Shown here: piece by piece, positions 44,401-54,041 of the stretch
How the letters are laid out: each line of letters opens with the position of its first letter
Numbering within the stretch: position 1 is the first letter of the stretch
Notes under the pieces: generated by a model
The model's input: only the letters and a program-made list of their open reading frames with translations
What the model was told of the DNA's origin: nothing
Databases searched by the model: none
Program-made: the position numbers and the translations under genes
Source: Jejuia sp. UBA6058
GTDB taxonomy: Bacteria > Bacteroidota > Bacteroidia > Flavobacteriales > Flavobacteriaceae
Direction of reading: 5' to 3'
Assembly (NCBI GenBank): GCA_002428965.1
Contig: DIYI01000012.1
Span: 781,948-845,947, forward strand
DNA: 64,000 nucleotides

Positions 44401-45303
44401 ATGAAAAAAATAGTATTTACCACTCTATTAGTTCTGACACTAGTAAGCTGCAAAAGCGAAAAGAACAACGGTAAACTAAATGTTGTTACCACAACTACCA
44501 TGATTACCGATTTGGTAAAAAACATAGGAGATACCCTCGTTAATGTTCAAGGATTAATGGGTAGTGGTGTTGATCCGCATTTATATAAAGCGAGTGAAGG
44601 AGATGTTACCAAATTAACCAATGCAGATGTCATTTTTTACAACGGATTACATCTTGAAGGCAAATTGGTTGAAGTTTTTGAAAAAATGAAAAACAAGAAA
44701 ACCATTGCTGTTTCTGATGTTTTGGATAAAAACACATTAATTGGTTCAGAATATTTTGCATCAAATTATGATCCGCATATTTGGTTTGACATAGACTATT
44801 GGAAACAAGTGACGAACTATGTTGTAGAAACATTAAGTACATCCATTCCAGAACGAAAATCTAGTTTTGAAGCTAATAGAGAGGCTTATTTAAAAAAATT
44901 AGATGCTTTAAAATCTAAAGTTGAATCCAAAATTGCTGAGCTACCAAAAGACCAGCGTATTTTAGTTACGGCACATGACGCCTTTAATTACTTTGGAAAA
45001 GCATTTGATTTTGAAGTTGTAGGTTTACAAGGGTTATCAACCGCTACAGAAGCTGGCGTTCAGGATGTTCAAAAATTATCAGCTTATATCATTACCCATA
45101 ACATTAAAGCCATTTTTGTAGAAAGCTCTGTGCCAAAACGTACTATTGAAGCTTTACAAGCATCAGTAAAATCAAAAGGACATAATGTTACCATTGGTGG
45201 AACGTTATATTCTGATGCCCTTGGAGATTCAGGAACAGTTGAAGGAACATACGTTGGTATGTTTGAGTATAATGTGAATACAATTGTTAATGCATTAAAG
45301 TAA
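44401..45303 (+). CDS. Metal ABC transporter substrate-binding lipoprotein
   Basis: A 300-residue cluster A-I binding protein with a lipobox (LVSCKSEK). Metal ligands are visible: His in GVDPHLYKAS, His in YDPHIWFD, His in VTAHDAFNYFG and a C-terminal Asp/Glu region (GGTLYSDALGDSG). There is no long His-rich loop, which favours manganese over zinc, but the metal is not certain. It lies between the receptor and the ATPase in the same operon. Confidence 0.9.
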   Translation: MKKIVFTTLLVLTLVSCKSEKNNGKLNVVTTTTMITDLVKNIGDTLVNVQGLMGSGVDPHLYKASEGDVTKLTNADVIFYNGLHLEGKLVEVFEKMKNKKTIAVSDVLDKNTLIGSEYFASNYDPHIWFDIDYWKQVTNYVVETLSTSIPERKSSFEANREAYLKKLDALKSKVESKIAELPKDQRILVTAHDAFNYFGKAFDFEVVGLQGLSTATEAGVQDVQKLSAYIITHNIKAIFVESSVPKRTIEALQASVKSKGHNVTIGGTLYSDALGDSGTVEGTYVGMFEYNVNTIVNALK

Positions 45304-45307
45304 ACTT

Positions 45308-46045
45308 ATGAGTAAACAAATAGCCGTAAAAGTAGACGACCTCACCGTAGCCTACAACTACAAACCTGTACTTTGGGATATCGACCTTGAAATCCCAGAG
45401 GGAGTACTTATGGCTATTGTTGGACCAAATGGTGCTGGAAAGTCCACGCTTATTAAGTCTATACTTGGTATTTTAAAACCTATAGCTGGGAGTGTTAGTA
45501 TTTACAATAAACCCTACGAAGACCAAAGGCAACTTGTAGCATACGTACCACAAAAAGGAAGCGTAGATTGGGATTTCCCAACTACAGCCCTAGATGTTGT
45601 TATGATGGGTACTTATGGTAGTTTAGGCTGGATAAAACGTCCCGGGCAAAAGCAAAAAAAAGCAGCGTTAGAGGCTCTAGAAAAAGTAGGGATGCTCCCT
45701 TTTAAAGGAAGACAGATTAGTCAGCTTTCAGGAGGTCAGCAACAACGTATCTTTTTGGCTAGGGCATTAGTTCAAAATGCTTCTATATATTTTATGGACG
45801 AACCCTTTCAAGGTGTGGATGCCACAACCGAAATTGCAATTATCAATATTTTAAAGGAATTACGAAAAGCTGGAAAAACAGTAATTGTAGTACACCATGA
45901 TTTACAAACGGTTCCCGAGTATTTTGATTGGGTAACATTTCTCAATGTAAAGAAAATAGCAACTGGTCCTGTAAAGGATATTTTCAATGATGATAATCTC
46001 ACAAAAACTTATGGCATTAATTATAAGGTGAGTATTCAAGAATAG
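45308..46045 (+). CDS. Metal ABC transporter ATP-binding protein
   Basis: A 245-residue ATPase. Walker A GPNGAGKSTLIK, Q-loop VPQKGSVDWDFP (typical for the Mn/Zn family), signature QLSGGQQQR, Walker B IYFMDEPFQGVD and switch His VHHDLQTV. It starts 4 bases after the binding-protein gene. The two permease genes follow after an inserted ORF. Confidence 0.95.
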   Translation: MSKQIAVKVDDLTVAYNYKPVLWDIDLEIPEGVLMAIVGPNGAGKSTLIKSILGILKPIAGSVSIYNKPYEDQRQLVAYVPQKGSVDWDFPTTALDVVMMGTYGSLGWIKRPGQKQKKAALEALEKVGMLPFKGRQISQLSGGQQQRIFLARALVQNASIYFMDEPFQGVDATTEIAIINILKELRKAGKTVIVVHHDLQTVPEYFDWVTFLNVKKIATGPVKDIFNDDNLTKTYGINYKVSIQE

Positions 46046-46053
46046 CCTTTAGT

Positions 46054-46470
46054 GGTTAGTAATTAGTGGTTAGAAAAGAACCGTTAGAACGATATGGAAA
46101 ATATTAAATTCAAGTTTGAAGATTTAAAAGTATATGGAAAAGCATTGGATTTTGTTGACTTAGCTTATGAGATATCTAATAATTTTCCAAGTTCAGAAAA
46201 ATATGGGTTAACGTCTCAATTCACTAGAACCGCTGTTTCTATTGCGTTGAATATAGCTGAAGGATCTTCTGATTCTGACAAACAGTTTAATAGGTTTTTG
46301 CAAATGGCTCTAGACTCAGTAAATGAATGTGTTGTTTGTGCTACAATTTCTCAAAGACAGAACTTCATTTCAAATCAAACAAATCATAAAATTAGGGAAA
46401 AGCTTGTGGAATTATCCAAAATGATAACTAGCCTTCAAAAATACTTACGAAATAAGACTAATCTCTAACC
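46054..46470 (+). repeat. Intervening-sequence-like insertion with inverted flanks
   Basis: GGTTAGTAATTAG (46054-46066) can pair with CTAATCTCTAACC (46458-46470) at 11 of 13 positions, enclosing the four-helix-bundle ORF. This layout (stem flanking an IVP gene) is that of intervening sequences found in 23S rRNA, but here it lies inside a protein-coding operon. Confidence 0.55.
46094..46468 (+). CDS. Four-helix bundle protein (23S rRNA intervening-sequence protein family)
   Basis: A 124-residue all-helical protein: FKFEDLKVYGKALDFVDLAYE, SSEKYGLTSQFTRTAVSIALNIAEGS and RFLQMALDSVNECVV are the family signatures. Its function is unknown; relatives are encoded in 23S intervening sequences and at many intergenic sites in Bacteroidota. 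It separates the ATPase from the permeases. Its TAA is directly followed, in the same frame, by the open frame of the first permease. Confidence 0.9.
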   Translation: MENIKFKFEDLKVYGKALDFVDLAYEISNNFPSSEKYGLTSQFTRTAVSIALNIAEGSSDSDKQFNRFLQMALDSVNECVVCATISQRQNFISNQTNHKIREKLVELSKMITSLQKYLRNKTNL

Positions 46471-46480
46471 TCTATCAACT

Positions 46481-47605
46481 ATCGACCTCCAAGAATACAT
46501 AAAACTAGTTTTCACAGACTATACTCTAAGAACCATCACTCTAGGAACTGCTATTCTTGGAGCTGTTACAGGAATGCTTGGGAGTTTTGCAGTTTTACGA
46601 AAACAAAGTTTATTAGGTGACGCCATTTCTCATGCAGCACTTTCTGGTATTGCTATTGCTTTTTTGCTGACGGGTGCCAAAGACACAAACGTACTTTTGT
46701 TAGGTGCCTTAATAAGCGGACTAATTGGTACATTTTGGATTCGTGGCATTATCAAAAAAACACATTTAAAATCAGATACTGCTTTAGGTTTAATCCTTTC
46801 CCTATTTTTTGGTTTTGGTATATTGTTGCTCACCTTTATTCAAAAACAACCAAACGCTAATCAAGCAGGGTTAGATAAATATTTATTCGGACAAGCAGCA
46901 ACTTTAGTGGAAAGCGATGTATGGATGATGGCCATCATTACTGGTATTTGTCTGTTTGTACTTTTATTGTTTTGGAAAGAGTTTAAAATCCTTCTGTTTG
47001 ATGCAGACTATACAAAAACATTAGGCTTTAACACCAAAACTATTGATATTCTCATTACCAGTTTTATCGTTTTAGCTATTGTATTAGGACTACAAACTGT
47101 CGGTGTAGTATTAATGAGTGCTATGTTATTAGCACCTGCTGCAGCTGCAAGACAATGGACCAATAGCCTTAGCGTAATGGTATTTCTTTCAGCTATGTTT
47201 GGGGCATTTTCTGGGGTTTTTGGAACTGCTGTTAGTGCAACTCAAAACAATTTATCAACGGGACCAGTGATAGTTATTATCGCAAGTGTATTTGTTTTAG
47301 TGTCTTTTATTTTTTCACCAAGTAGAGGTTTATTATTTAAACAGATTAGATTTATAAAAAATAGACGTGACTTAAAGCTGCATAAAACTTTGGCGTTCAT
47401 GTATAACATAGTTGAAAGTCATGATAACATCTCGCATCCCCACGCCATTAAAATCTTGAATAACTTTCAAGGGTATACCAAAAGTACACTTCAAAAATTA
47501 GTGAGTAAAAATTATGTGACTCTTGATGGCAATATGTGGAGTTTAACGGAAGAAGGCTTTAATGCAGCCTCTAATTTATATAATCAACAGAATAACAATG
47601 ACTAG
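46481..47605 (+). CDS. Metal ABC transporter permease 1, with non-standard start
   Basis: The permease frame is open from just after the IVP stop. The first ATG (46574) would remove most of the first helix. Codons upstream read I-D-L-Q-E-Y-I-K-L-V-F-T-D-Y-T-L-R, which looks like a genuine permease N-terminus whose ATG is replaced by ATC (46481). I place the start there provisionally. Motifs: KQSLLGDAISHAALSG and VGVVLMSAMLLAPAAAARQW. The C-terminal ~85 residues form a DtxR-like winged helix (TLQKLVSKNYVTLDGNMWSLTEEG). Confidence 0.7.
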   Translation: MDLQEYIKLVFTDYTLRTITLGTAILGAVTGMLGSFAVLRKQSLLGDAISHAALSGIAIAFLLTGAKDTNVLLLGALISGLIGTFWIRGIIKKTHLKSDTALGLILSLFFGFGILLLTFIQKQPNANQAGLDKYLFGQAATLVESDVWMMAIITGICLFVLLLFWKEFKILLFDADYTKTLGFNTKTIDILITSFIVLAIVLGLQTVGVVLMSAMLLAPAAAARQWTNSLSVMVFLSAMFGAFSGVFGTAVSATQNNLSTGPVIVIIASVFVLVSFIFSPSRGLLFKQIRFIKNRRDLKLHKTLAFMYNIVESHDNISHPHAIKILNNFQGYTKSTLQKLVSKNYVTLDGNMWSLTEEGFNAASNLYNQQNNND

Positions 47606-48758
47606 TGCTCAATTCGAAATACAACTCATTGCTAGTTTAGTTGCTATAGCTTGCGCCATTCCTGGAACTTTTTTGGTACTTCGGAAAATGGCCATGATAA
47701 GTGATGCTATAAGTCATTCTATTTTGCCAGGAATCGTTATTGGCTTTTTCATCACTCAAGATTTGAATTCGCCGCTACTTATTATTCTAGCTGCTTTAAC
47801 TGGTATTTTAACCGTGGTTTTGGTAGAGTACATTCAAAAAACAGGTTTGGTTAAAGAGGACACCGCAATTGGTTTGGTGTTTCCTGCATTGTTTAGTATT
47901 GGAGTAATCATGATTGCAAAAAATGCTAATGATGTGCACTTGGATGTTGACGCAGTATTACTCGGTGAATTAGCTTTTGCGCCTTTTGATAGATTACTCA
48001 TTTCGGGAGTTGATGTCGGTCCAAAATCTTTATGGATTATCGGCAGTATTTTATTGATCACTATCGGACTTTTATTTGCCTTTTTTAAAGAACTTAAAGT
48101 AAGTACGTTTGATGCTGGTTTAGCAGCCTCACTAGGTTTTTCACCAGTAGTTTTACATTACGGATTAATGACCGTTTCCTCTATAACCACCGTTGGTGCT
48201 TTTGATGCTGTAGGTGCTATTTTAGTTGTGGCTTTGATGATTGCTCCCGCAGCAACAGCCTATTTATTAACCAATGAACTAAAACGCATGCTCATCTTCG
48301 CTATTTGCTTCGGCGTGTTTAGCGCCATTTCTGGATATTGGGTGGCGCATTGGCTAGATGCTTCCATTGCTGGGTCTATTACTACTATGCTCGGGTTGTT
48401 GTTTTTAGGTGTTTATCTTTTTGCTCCAAATAAAGGAATTATTGCTGTTATGTATCGCGAAAAGCAACAACGTACCGAAGTGTCACTCCTTACCTTTTTA
48501 CTACATTTAAAAAGCCATACTGAGGAACGTGAACGTCATGTAAATCATCTTAATGAACATATCAATTGGCAAAAGGTACGCTCTAAAACAGTTTTGGATT
48601 TGGCTTTAAAAAACAACATGATTCAACTGAATAAAAATATTGTGTCCTTAACTGAAAAAGGTGAAGATTTCACCTCAAAAGCTATCGATTATATTATTAC
48701 AAATGAAGACGCTCAGATTGAAGATATGAAAGATGACTTCTTTTTGTTTAGGGGGTAA
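47598..48758 (+). CDS. Metal ABC transporter permease 2
   Basis: I start at MTSAQFEIQLIASLVAIAC (386 residues), overlapping permease 1 by 8 bases. It has about eight helices with KMAMISDAISHSILPG and AVGAILVVALMIAPAATAYLL, as in the Mn/Zn ABC-3 family. The cytosolic C-terminus (~110 residues) again resembles a winged helix (ALKNNMIQLNKNIVSLTEKGEDF). The two permeases likely form a heterodimer with the ATPase encoded at 45308. Confidence 0.9.
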   Translation: MTSAQFEIQLIASLVAIACAIPGTFLVLRKMAMISDAISHSILPGIVIGFFITQDLNSPLLIILAALTGILTVVLVEYIQKTGLVKEDTAIGLVFPALFSIGVIMIAKNANDVHLDVDAVLLGELAFAPFDRLLISGVDVGPKSLWIIGSILLITIGLLFAFFKELKVSTFDAGLAASLGFSPVVLHYGLMTVSSITTVGAFDAVGAILVVALMIAPAATAYLLTNELKRMLIFAICFGVFSAISGYWVAHWLDASIAGSITTMLGLLFLGVYLFAPNKGIIAVMYREKQQRTEVSLLTFLLHLKSHTEERERHVNHLNEHINWQKVRSKTVLDLALKNNMIQLNKNIVSLTEKGEDFTSKAIDYIITNEDAQIEDMKDDFFLFRG

Positions 48759-48760
48759 TT

Positions 48761-49120
48761 ATGGCAAAACACAACGAACTTGGTAAAAAAGGCGAACAGC
48801 TGGCAGTAGACTTTCTTCTAAAAAAAGATTATGATATTGTTGAACGCAACTACCGCTTTGAAAAAGCCGAAGTAGATATTATTGCCCAAAAAGGAGATGT
48901 TCTAGCCATTATTGAAGTAAAAACAAGATCAACTACAGATTTTGGAGACCCTCAAGATTTTGTAAAACCAAAGCAAATAAAAAACCTGGTTAAAGCGGTA
49001 GATGAATATGTTAGCGTTAACGATTTAGATGTGGAGGTGCGTTTTGATATTATCGCAATCGTAAAAGAAAAGGAAGGCTATAATATTGAGCATTTGGAAA
49101 ATGCCTTTTATCATTTTTAA
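48761..49120 (+). CDS. yraN: YraN family (UPF0102) endonuclease-like protein
   Basis: A 119-residue protein with the restriction-endonuclease-like core: NELGKKGEQLAVDFL, then ERNYRF.KAEVDIIAQKGDVLAIIEVKTR (D..ExK). The role is unproven; the fold suggests binding or cleavage of Holliday-junction-like DNA. It starts 2 bases after permease 2 but is probably an unrelated passenger of the operon. Confidence 0.92.
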   Translation: MAKHNELGKKGEQLAVDFLLKKDYDIVERNYRFEKAEVDIIAQKGDVLAIIEVKTRSTTDFGDPQDFVKPKQIKNLVKAVDEYVSVNDLDVEVRFDIIAIVKEKEGYNIEHLENAFYHF

Positions 49121-49156
49121 TGAGATCTAGAAACAAGTACGTGATGACAGGACAAT

Positions 49157-50521
49157 TTACTTATCCTCTTTATCTGACGGCTCTTCAGTTTCAAAGAAAG
49201 ACTTCAATCCCTCAAAATCCTCTGGTTTAGCGGTTATTTCTTTATTCTTATTTAATATAAAATAGGTTGGAGTTGCAGTTACACCATAATTGTTTCCTAT
49301 TTCGTTGTCCCATTTGCCTTCACCGTATACATGTAAAAAGTTAGGGAAATCATAGGTTAAGGTTTTCCAACCATAAGGATCATCTTCCAAACCTATTGCT
49401 ATTACTTGTAGCTTTCCTTCTTCCAAGGTTTCAGTAAACTTATGCAACTCTGGGATTTCTTTTAAACAATGTGAGCAACTACTGCTCCAAAAGGCCACGA
49501 TATAATTTTCGGCACTATCAAGTTTACTCAATAATGTTTTTGTTGTTTCCTTCTCCTCAGAGATTTCAATAGAAAAATCAGGAGCTTTCATTCCAATAGA
49601 AGTATTTTGGTATAATAATAACGCTTGCAACAATTGTTGGTCGTTCAACTTAACCGATAGGTCCATCAAATAGTTTTCTGCAATAAAATTAGCAACAGAT
49701 TCTAGCTTCAAATCCACCATCTGCTCCCATAAATCAGTAAACAAAGATTTTTTAACCTCATCTGGGGCACCCTTCATTCTATCACTAAAAACTTCAATAT
49801 TTCTTTTATAATCAGCTTCCTCGTTTCCGTTGTTAGAAGACATCCCAAATACGTAATTCAACATACGTTCCGTTAGAAATTTAGAACGCTGCAACACCTC
49901 ATTATTAAAATCTACATGGTCAAAATAATGAGTCTTAAGGCCTTTTACATAAGTTGCAACATCTACCGATGTTTCCGGTATAAACGGACTGTTTGCTTTT
50001 ATAAAATGTGAAGCTATAGTCCCTTTTGATGCTTCCTGAAAACCATGTTGTGTTTCGCGCTGGGTTTTAAAAATTGAGGCTAATGCTAAGGTGTCTTTTG
50101 CCTCGTTTTTGTCCCTATAATAATTACTAATACTGTTTGTAATCATCAACATGCTGTTGGTGTAAGATTCCAGTAGTTTATTTTCCCTTGAAGCTAAAAA
50201 TTCTACACCTGTTTCTGAATTGAATTTTAATTCCACATCCTCTTCTTCATTGTAAATCACATCAAAATTATATTCCTCTTGAGGAACAGCATACGTAATA
50301 CGATACATGCCTTTTGTTACTGTAGAATCTAGAGGGATTTCAAAACTACCATCAGCAGCAATTGGTGCATTTGTGATGTAGTTGGAATGTGTTGGTTCCA
50401 CTTTATAGAGCAATGCAATTTCATACTCACCGGAAGGCAGAAACTTTCCCTTGATAACGTGCTGTCCAACACATACAATGGGCACAAAAAGAAGAGATAA
50501 TAATAAAGATTTTAATTTCAT
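49157..50521 (-). CDS. TlpA-like periplasmic thioredoxin with DUF4369-type N-domain
   Basis: A 454-residue exported protein (signal peptide to CVGQ). The N-terminal ~100 residues are beta-rich, like DUF4369 (IKGKFLPSGEYEIALLYKV). The middle is helical. The C-terminal thioredoxin domain has FWSSSCSHCLKEIPEL (CxxC) and TATPTYFILNK with the cis-proline. It probably reduces disulfides in the periplasm. Confidence 0.85.
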   Translation of the reverse strand: MKLKSLLLSLLFVPIVCVGQHVIKGKFLPSGEYEIALLYKVEPTHSNYITNAPIAADGSFEIPLDSTVTKGMYRITYAVPQEEYNFDVIYNEEEDVELKFNSETGVEFLASRENKLLESYTNSMLMITNSISNYYRDKNEAKDTLALASIFKTQRETQHGFQEASKGTIASHFIKANSPFIPETSVDVATYVKGLKTHYFDHVDFNNEVLQRSKFLTERMLNYVFGMSSNNGNEEADYKRNIEVFSDRMKGAPDEVKKSLFTDLWEQMVDLKLESVANFIAENYLMDLSVKLNDQQLLQALLLYQNTSIGMKAPDFSIEISEEKETTKTLLSKLDSAENYIVAFWSSSCSHCLKEIPELHKFTETLEEGKLQVIAIGLEDDPYGWKTLTYDFPNFLHVYGEGKWDNEIGNNYGVTATPTYFILNKNKEITAKPEDFEGLKSFFETEEPSDKEDK

Positions 50522-50529
50522 TTTTATAG

Positions 50530-50553
50530 ATTCTGAATCAAGTTCAGAATGAC
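50530..50553. repeat. Palindromic intergenic repeat
   Basis: attctgaatcaagttcagaatgac, one unit of the same palindromic family as 40666-40751 and 63383-63453, between mfd and the thioredoxin gene. Confidence 0.6.
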
Positions 50554-50585
50554 AATACTTGTTATGTTTTTAACTATTTCAATAA

Positions 50586-53500
50586 TTAAGCCACAATAGG
50601 CTGCAATGCTTCTAGGGCTTGTTTTACCGATGTTATGTTTTCAAAAGTGAGTAATAATCGTAATCCATTTCTTGTTTGTTTTTCCTTCATCTTACACGCT
50701 TGCGGATGTGTTTGTACAAACTGCAACACCTTGGTAAAATTCGGACTTTGATAAAAACTACTTTGTTGATCGTTGATAAAGTAACCTATGAATTTCTTTT
50801 GTTTCATGATTACTTTTTCAAAACCTATTTTAGTAGCTAACCACTTAATTTGGACACTATTTAATAAATCGGTCACTTGCTTGGGTAACTCTCCAAAACG
50901 ATCTACAAGTTCAGCTTCAAATTTTGCCAATTCTTCTTGTGTTTTTAAGTTATTTAGCTGCGTGTACAAATTTAAACGTTCTGCAATATTATTTACGTAA
51001 CTATCTGGAAATAAAAGTTCAAAATCTGTATCAATGGTCACATCTTTCACGTAGACCCTATCTTCACCTTCATCTTTATATAGGTCTTTAAACTCATTTT
51101 CTTTGAGTTCTTCAATGGCTTCATTTAGAATTTTTTGGTAGGTATCAAATCCTATTTCATTAATAAATCCACTTTGTTCGCCACCCAATAAATCACCTGC
51201 ACCACGAATTTCTAAATCCTTCATAGCAATATTAAAACCACTTCCCAACTCGGTAAACTGCTCTAAAGCCGTGATACGTTTTCTTGCATCCTCAGTCATT
51301 GCTGAATACTCGGGTGTAATAAAATAACAGAATGCTTTTTTGTTACTTCGCCCCACACGTCCACGCATTTGATGCAAATCACTCAATCCAAAATTATTGG
51401 CATTATTGATGAAAATAGTATTTGCATTTGGTACGTCCAGTCCACTTTCAACTATTGTTGTACTCACCAAAACATCAAAACCACCATCCATAAATTGCAA
51501 CATCAAACTTTCTAGTTTTTTACCTTCCATTTGTCCATGACCAATGGCAATTTTAGCATCGGGCACCAAACGTTGTAACATGCCTGCTACTTCCTTTATA
51601 TTTTCAATACGATTATGAATAAAGAAGACCTGTCCGCCACGTTGAATTTCATAACTAATCGCATCACGAATCGTCTCTTCATTAAAGCGAATCACATGGC
51701 TTTCGATAGGATATCGATTTGGTGGAGGCGTGGTAATTACTGATAAATCCCGCGCTGCCATTAAGCTAAACTGCAATGTTCTTGGAATTGGAGTAGCAGT
51801 CAAAGTTAAGACATCAACGTTTTCTTTTAACGTTTTTAATTTTTCCTTTACGGCGACACCAAATTTCTGTTCTTCATCAACAATCAATAACCCTAAATCT
51901 TTAAATTTTACATTTTTATTGACGAGTTGATGTGTGCCGATAATGATATCTACTTTTCCTTCTGATAAGGCTTCTAAAGTTTCTCGTTTCTGTTTTGCGG
52001 TTCTAAAGCGATTCACGTAATCTACTACCACAGGAAAATCTTTTAACCGCTGTCTAAAGGTTCTGGAATGTTGATACGCCAATATAGTTGTTGGTACCAA
52101 AACTGCAACCTGTTTACCATTATCAACCGCTTTAAAAGCAGCGCGAATAGCCACTTCGGTTTTTCCGAAACCAACATCACCACAAATGAGTCTATCCATG
52201 GGGCGTTCACTTTCCATATCGGCTTTTATATCTGCGGTTGCCGTACTTTGGTCAGGTGTGTCTTCGTAAATAAAAGAAGCTTCCAACTCGTGCTGCATGT
52301 AGCTGTCTGGATTGTACTGAAAGCCTTTTTGGGTTTTACGCTTCGCGTAGAGTTTTATTAAATTGAAGGCAACGTGTTTTACCCGGGCTTTTGTTTTTTG
52401 CTTTAAGGTTTTCCACGCATTACTACCAAGCTTATAAATCTTTGGAGGCTTCCCATCCTTTCCATTAAACTTGGTGATTTTATGAAGGGAATGAATACTT
52501 AAATACAATACGTCACGCTCTCCATAAATCAATTTGATAGCTTCCTGCTTTTTACCTTCAACATCAATTTTCTGCAATCCACCAAAACGCCCAATACCAT
52601 GATCGATATGCGTCACGTAATCGCCAATATCTAAATTAGTCAGTTCTTTTAAAGTGATAGCTTGCTTTTTGGCATAACCATTCTTCAATTGGAATTTATG
52701 GTAACGTTCAAATATTTGATGGTCGGTGTAGCAAACTATTTTATTATCATGATCTAAAAAGCCTTGATGTAGCGATAGAATTACCGTTTGATACTCTTTC
52801 ACATCCAGCTGCGCATCGTCAAAAATATCATGGAAGCGTTTGGCTTGTTGTTCACTTACACAGGCGATATAGTTGGTGTAACCCTTATCATGGTTTGCGT
52901 TTAAATCTTCAATTAATAGATTGAATTGTTTGTTGAATGCGGGTTGGGGCGTGGTGTTAAAGGCAACAATGTTGCCAGATGAATTAGTAAAAAATGATTC
53001 GGAACCAAACTCTAAAATTGAAAAATCTAAAAGCTGCTTTTTGAGTAATTCTGAATTACAAAACAATTCATGAGGTTGTGCATGTTTGATATCTTCTGAA
53101 AGTTCAGCGAATGCTTCTTCTGCTTTTCCATAAAAATCATCAATTCTTGAAAAGAGTAAATTAGCATTCTTTAAACCAATTACTGTTTTTTGGGCAATGT
53201 ATTTAAGGAAGCTTTGGCGTTTTTCTTCAATCAACTTATTCGCCACGTTAGGAATAATATAGATTTTTTTAATCTGCTCAACCGAAAGTTGTGTTTCAAC
53301 ATCAAACGTTCTTATGGAATCTACCTCATCACCAAAAAATTCAATACGATAAGGTTCGTCATGCGAAAATGAGAACACATCTACAATACCACCACGAACA
53401 GAAAACTCTCCAGGTTCGGTAACAAAATCTACACGTTTAAACTTGTATTCAAACAAGACTTCATTTACAAAATCGATGGATACATTATCTCCAATACCAA

Positions 53501-53933
53501 CCTTCAAAGTGTTTCTTTCAAGCTCTTTTCTCGTAACTACTTGCTCAAATAAGGCATCTGGATAGGTAACGATTATCGCTGGTTTTTTTTGCGAATTAAT
53601 ACGGTTTAACACCTCGGCACGTAAAAGTACATTCGCATTATCGGTTTCCTCTATATCATAAGGTCTACGGTAACTTCCAGGATAGAACAACACATCCTTT
53701 TCAGATAACAATTGTTCTAAATCATTTAGGTAGTGAGCCGCTTCTTCTTTATCGTTAAACACCAAAAGAAAGGGTTTTTGGGCTTCTTTAAATATGGATG
53801 CTGTTACAAATGAAAAAGACGAACCTACTAGTCCTTTTACGTGTGTTTTAGATTGGTTTTGGGCAATAGCATTCTGCAGATTTTGCGTTTGCAAAGCCTG
53901 TAGATAGGTTTGAGAGATAAGGGATTTACTCAC
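50586..53933 (-). CDS. mfd: Transcription-repair coupling factor
   Basis: A 1115-residue helicase, normal length. The UvrB-homology N-part contains FYPGSYRRPYD. The RNAP-interacting CarD-like domain has GDYVTHIDHGIGRFGGLQ. The motor has Walker A ICGDVGFGKTEVA, DEEQ in LIVDEEQKFGV, and ATPIPRTLQFSLMAARDLS. The TRG-type C-terminus follows. A TATATTTG box at 53960-53953 lies 20 bases upstream of the ATG. It removes stalled RNA polymerase and recruits UvrA. Confidence 0.97.
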   Translation of the reverse strand: MSKSLISQTYLQALQTQNLQNAIAQNQSKTHVKGLVGSSFSFVTASIFKEAQKPFLLVFNDKEEAAHYLNDLEQLLSEKDVLFYPGSYRRPYDIEETDNANVLLRAEVLNRINSQKKPAIIVTYPDALFEQVVTRKELERNTLKVGIGDNVSIDFVNEVLFEYKFKRVDFVTEPGEFSVRGGIVDVFSFSHDEPYRIEFFGDEVDSIRTFDVETQLSVEQIKKIYIIPNVANKLIEEKRQSFLKYIAQKTVIGLKNANLLFSRIDDFYGKAEEAFAELSEDIKHAQPHELFCNSELLKKQLLDFSILEFGSESFFTNSSGNIVAFNTTPQPAFNKQFNLLIEDLNANHDKGYTNYIACVSEQQAKRFHDIFDDAQLDVKEYQTVILSLHQGFLDHDNKIVCYTDHQIFERYHKFQLKNGYAKKQAITLKELTNLDIGDYVTHIDHGIGRFGGLQKIDVEGKKQEAIKLIYGERDVLYLSIHSLHKITKFNGKDGKPPKIYKLGSNAWKTLKQKTKARVKHVAFNLIKLYAKRKTQKGFQYNPDSYMQHELEASFIYEDTPDQSTATADIKADMESERPMDRLICGDVGFGKTEVAIRAAFKAVDNGKQVAVLVPTTILAYQHSRTFRQRLKDFPVVVDYVNRFRTAKQKRETLEALSEGKVDIIIGTHQLVNKNVKFKDLGLLIVDEEQKFGVAVKEKLKTLKENVDVLTLTATPIPRTLQFSLMAARDLSVITTPPPNRYPIESHVIRFNEETIRDAISYEIQRGGQVFFIHNRIENIKEVAGMLQRLVPDAKIAIGHGQMEGKKLESLMLQFMDGGFDVLVSTTIVESGLDVPNANTIFINNANNFGLSDLHQMRGRVGRSNKKAFCYFITPEYSAMTEDARKRITALEQFTELGSGFNIAMKDLEIRGAGDLLGGEQSGFINEIGFDTYQKILNEAIEELKENEFKDLYKDEGEDRVYVKDVTIDTDFELLFPDSYVNNIAERLNLYTQLNNLKTQEELAKFEAELVDRFGELPKQVTDLLNSVQIKWLATKIGFEKVIMKQKKFIGYFINDQQSSFYQSPNFTKVLQFVQTHPQACKMKEKQTRNGLRLLLTFENITSVKQALEALQPIVA

Positions 53934-54041
53934 CTATTTTTGTTTTGAGGTGCAAATATACATTAAAGATTATTTTAAAGTAACATAATAGGAATTTGAT
54001 TCTGATTGATTAAGTTTGAATTAACGGACATATTAAAAAAT

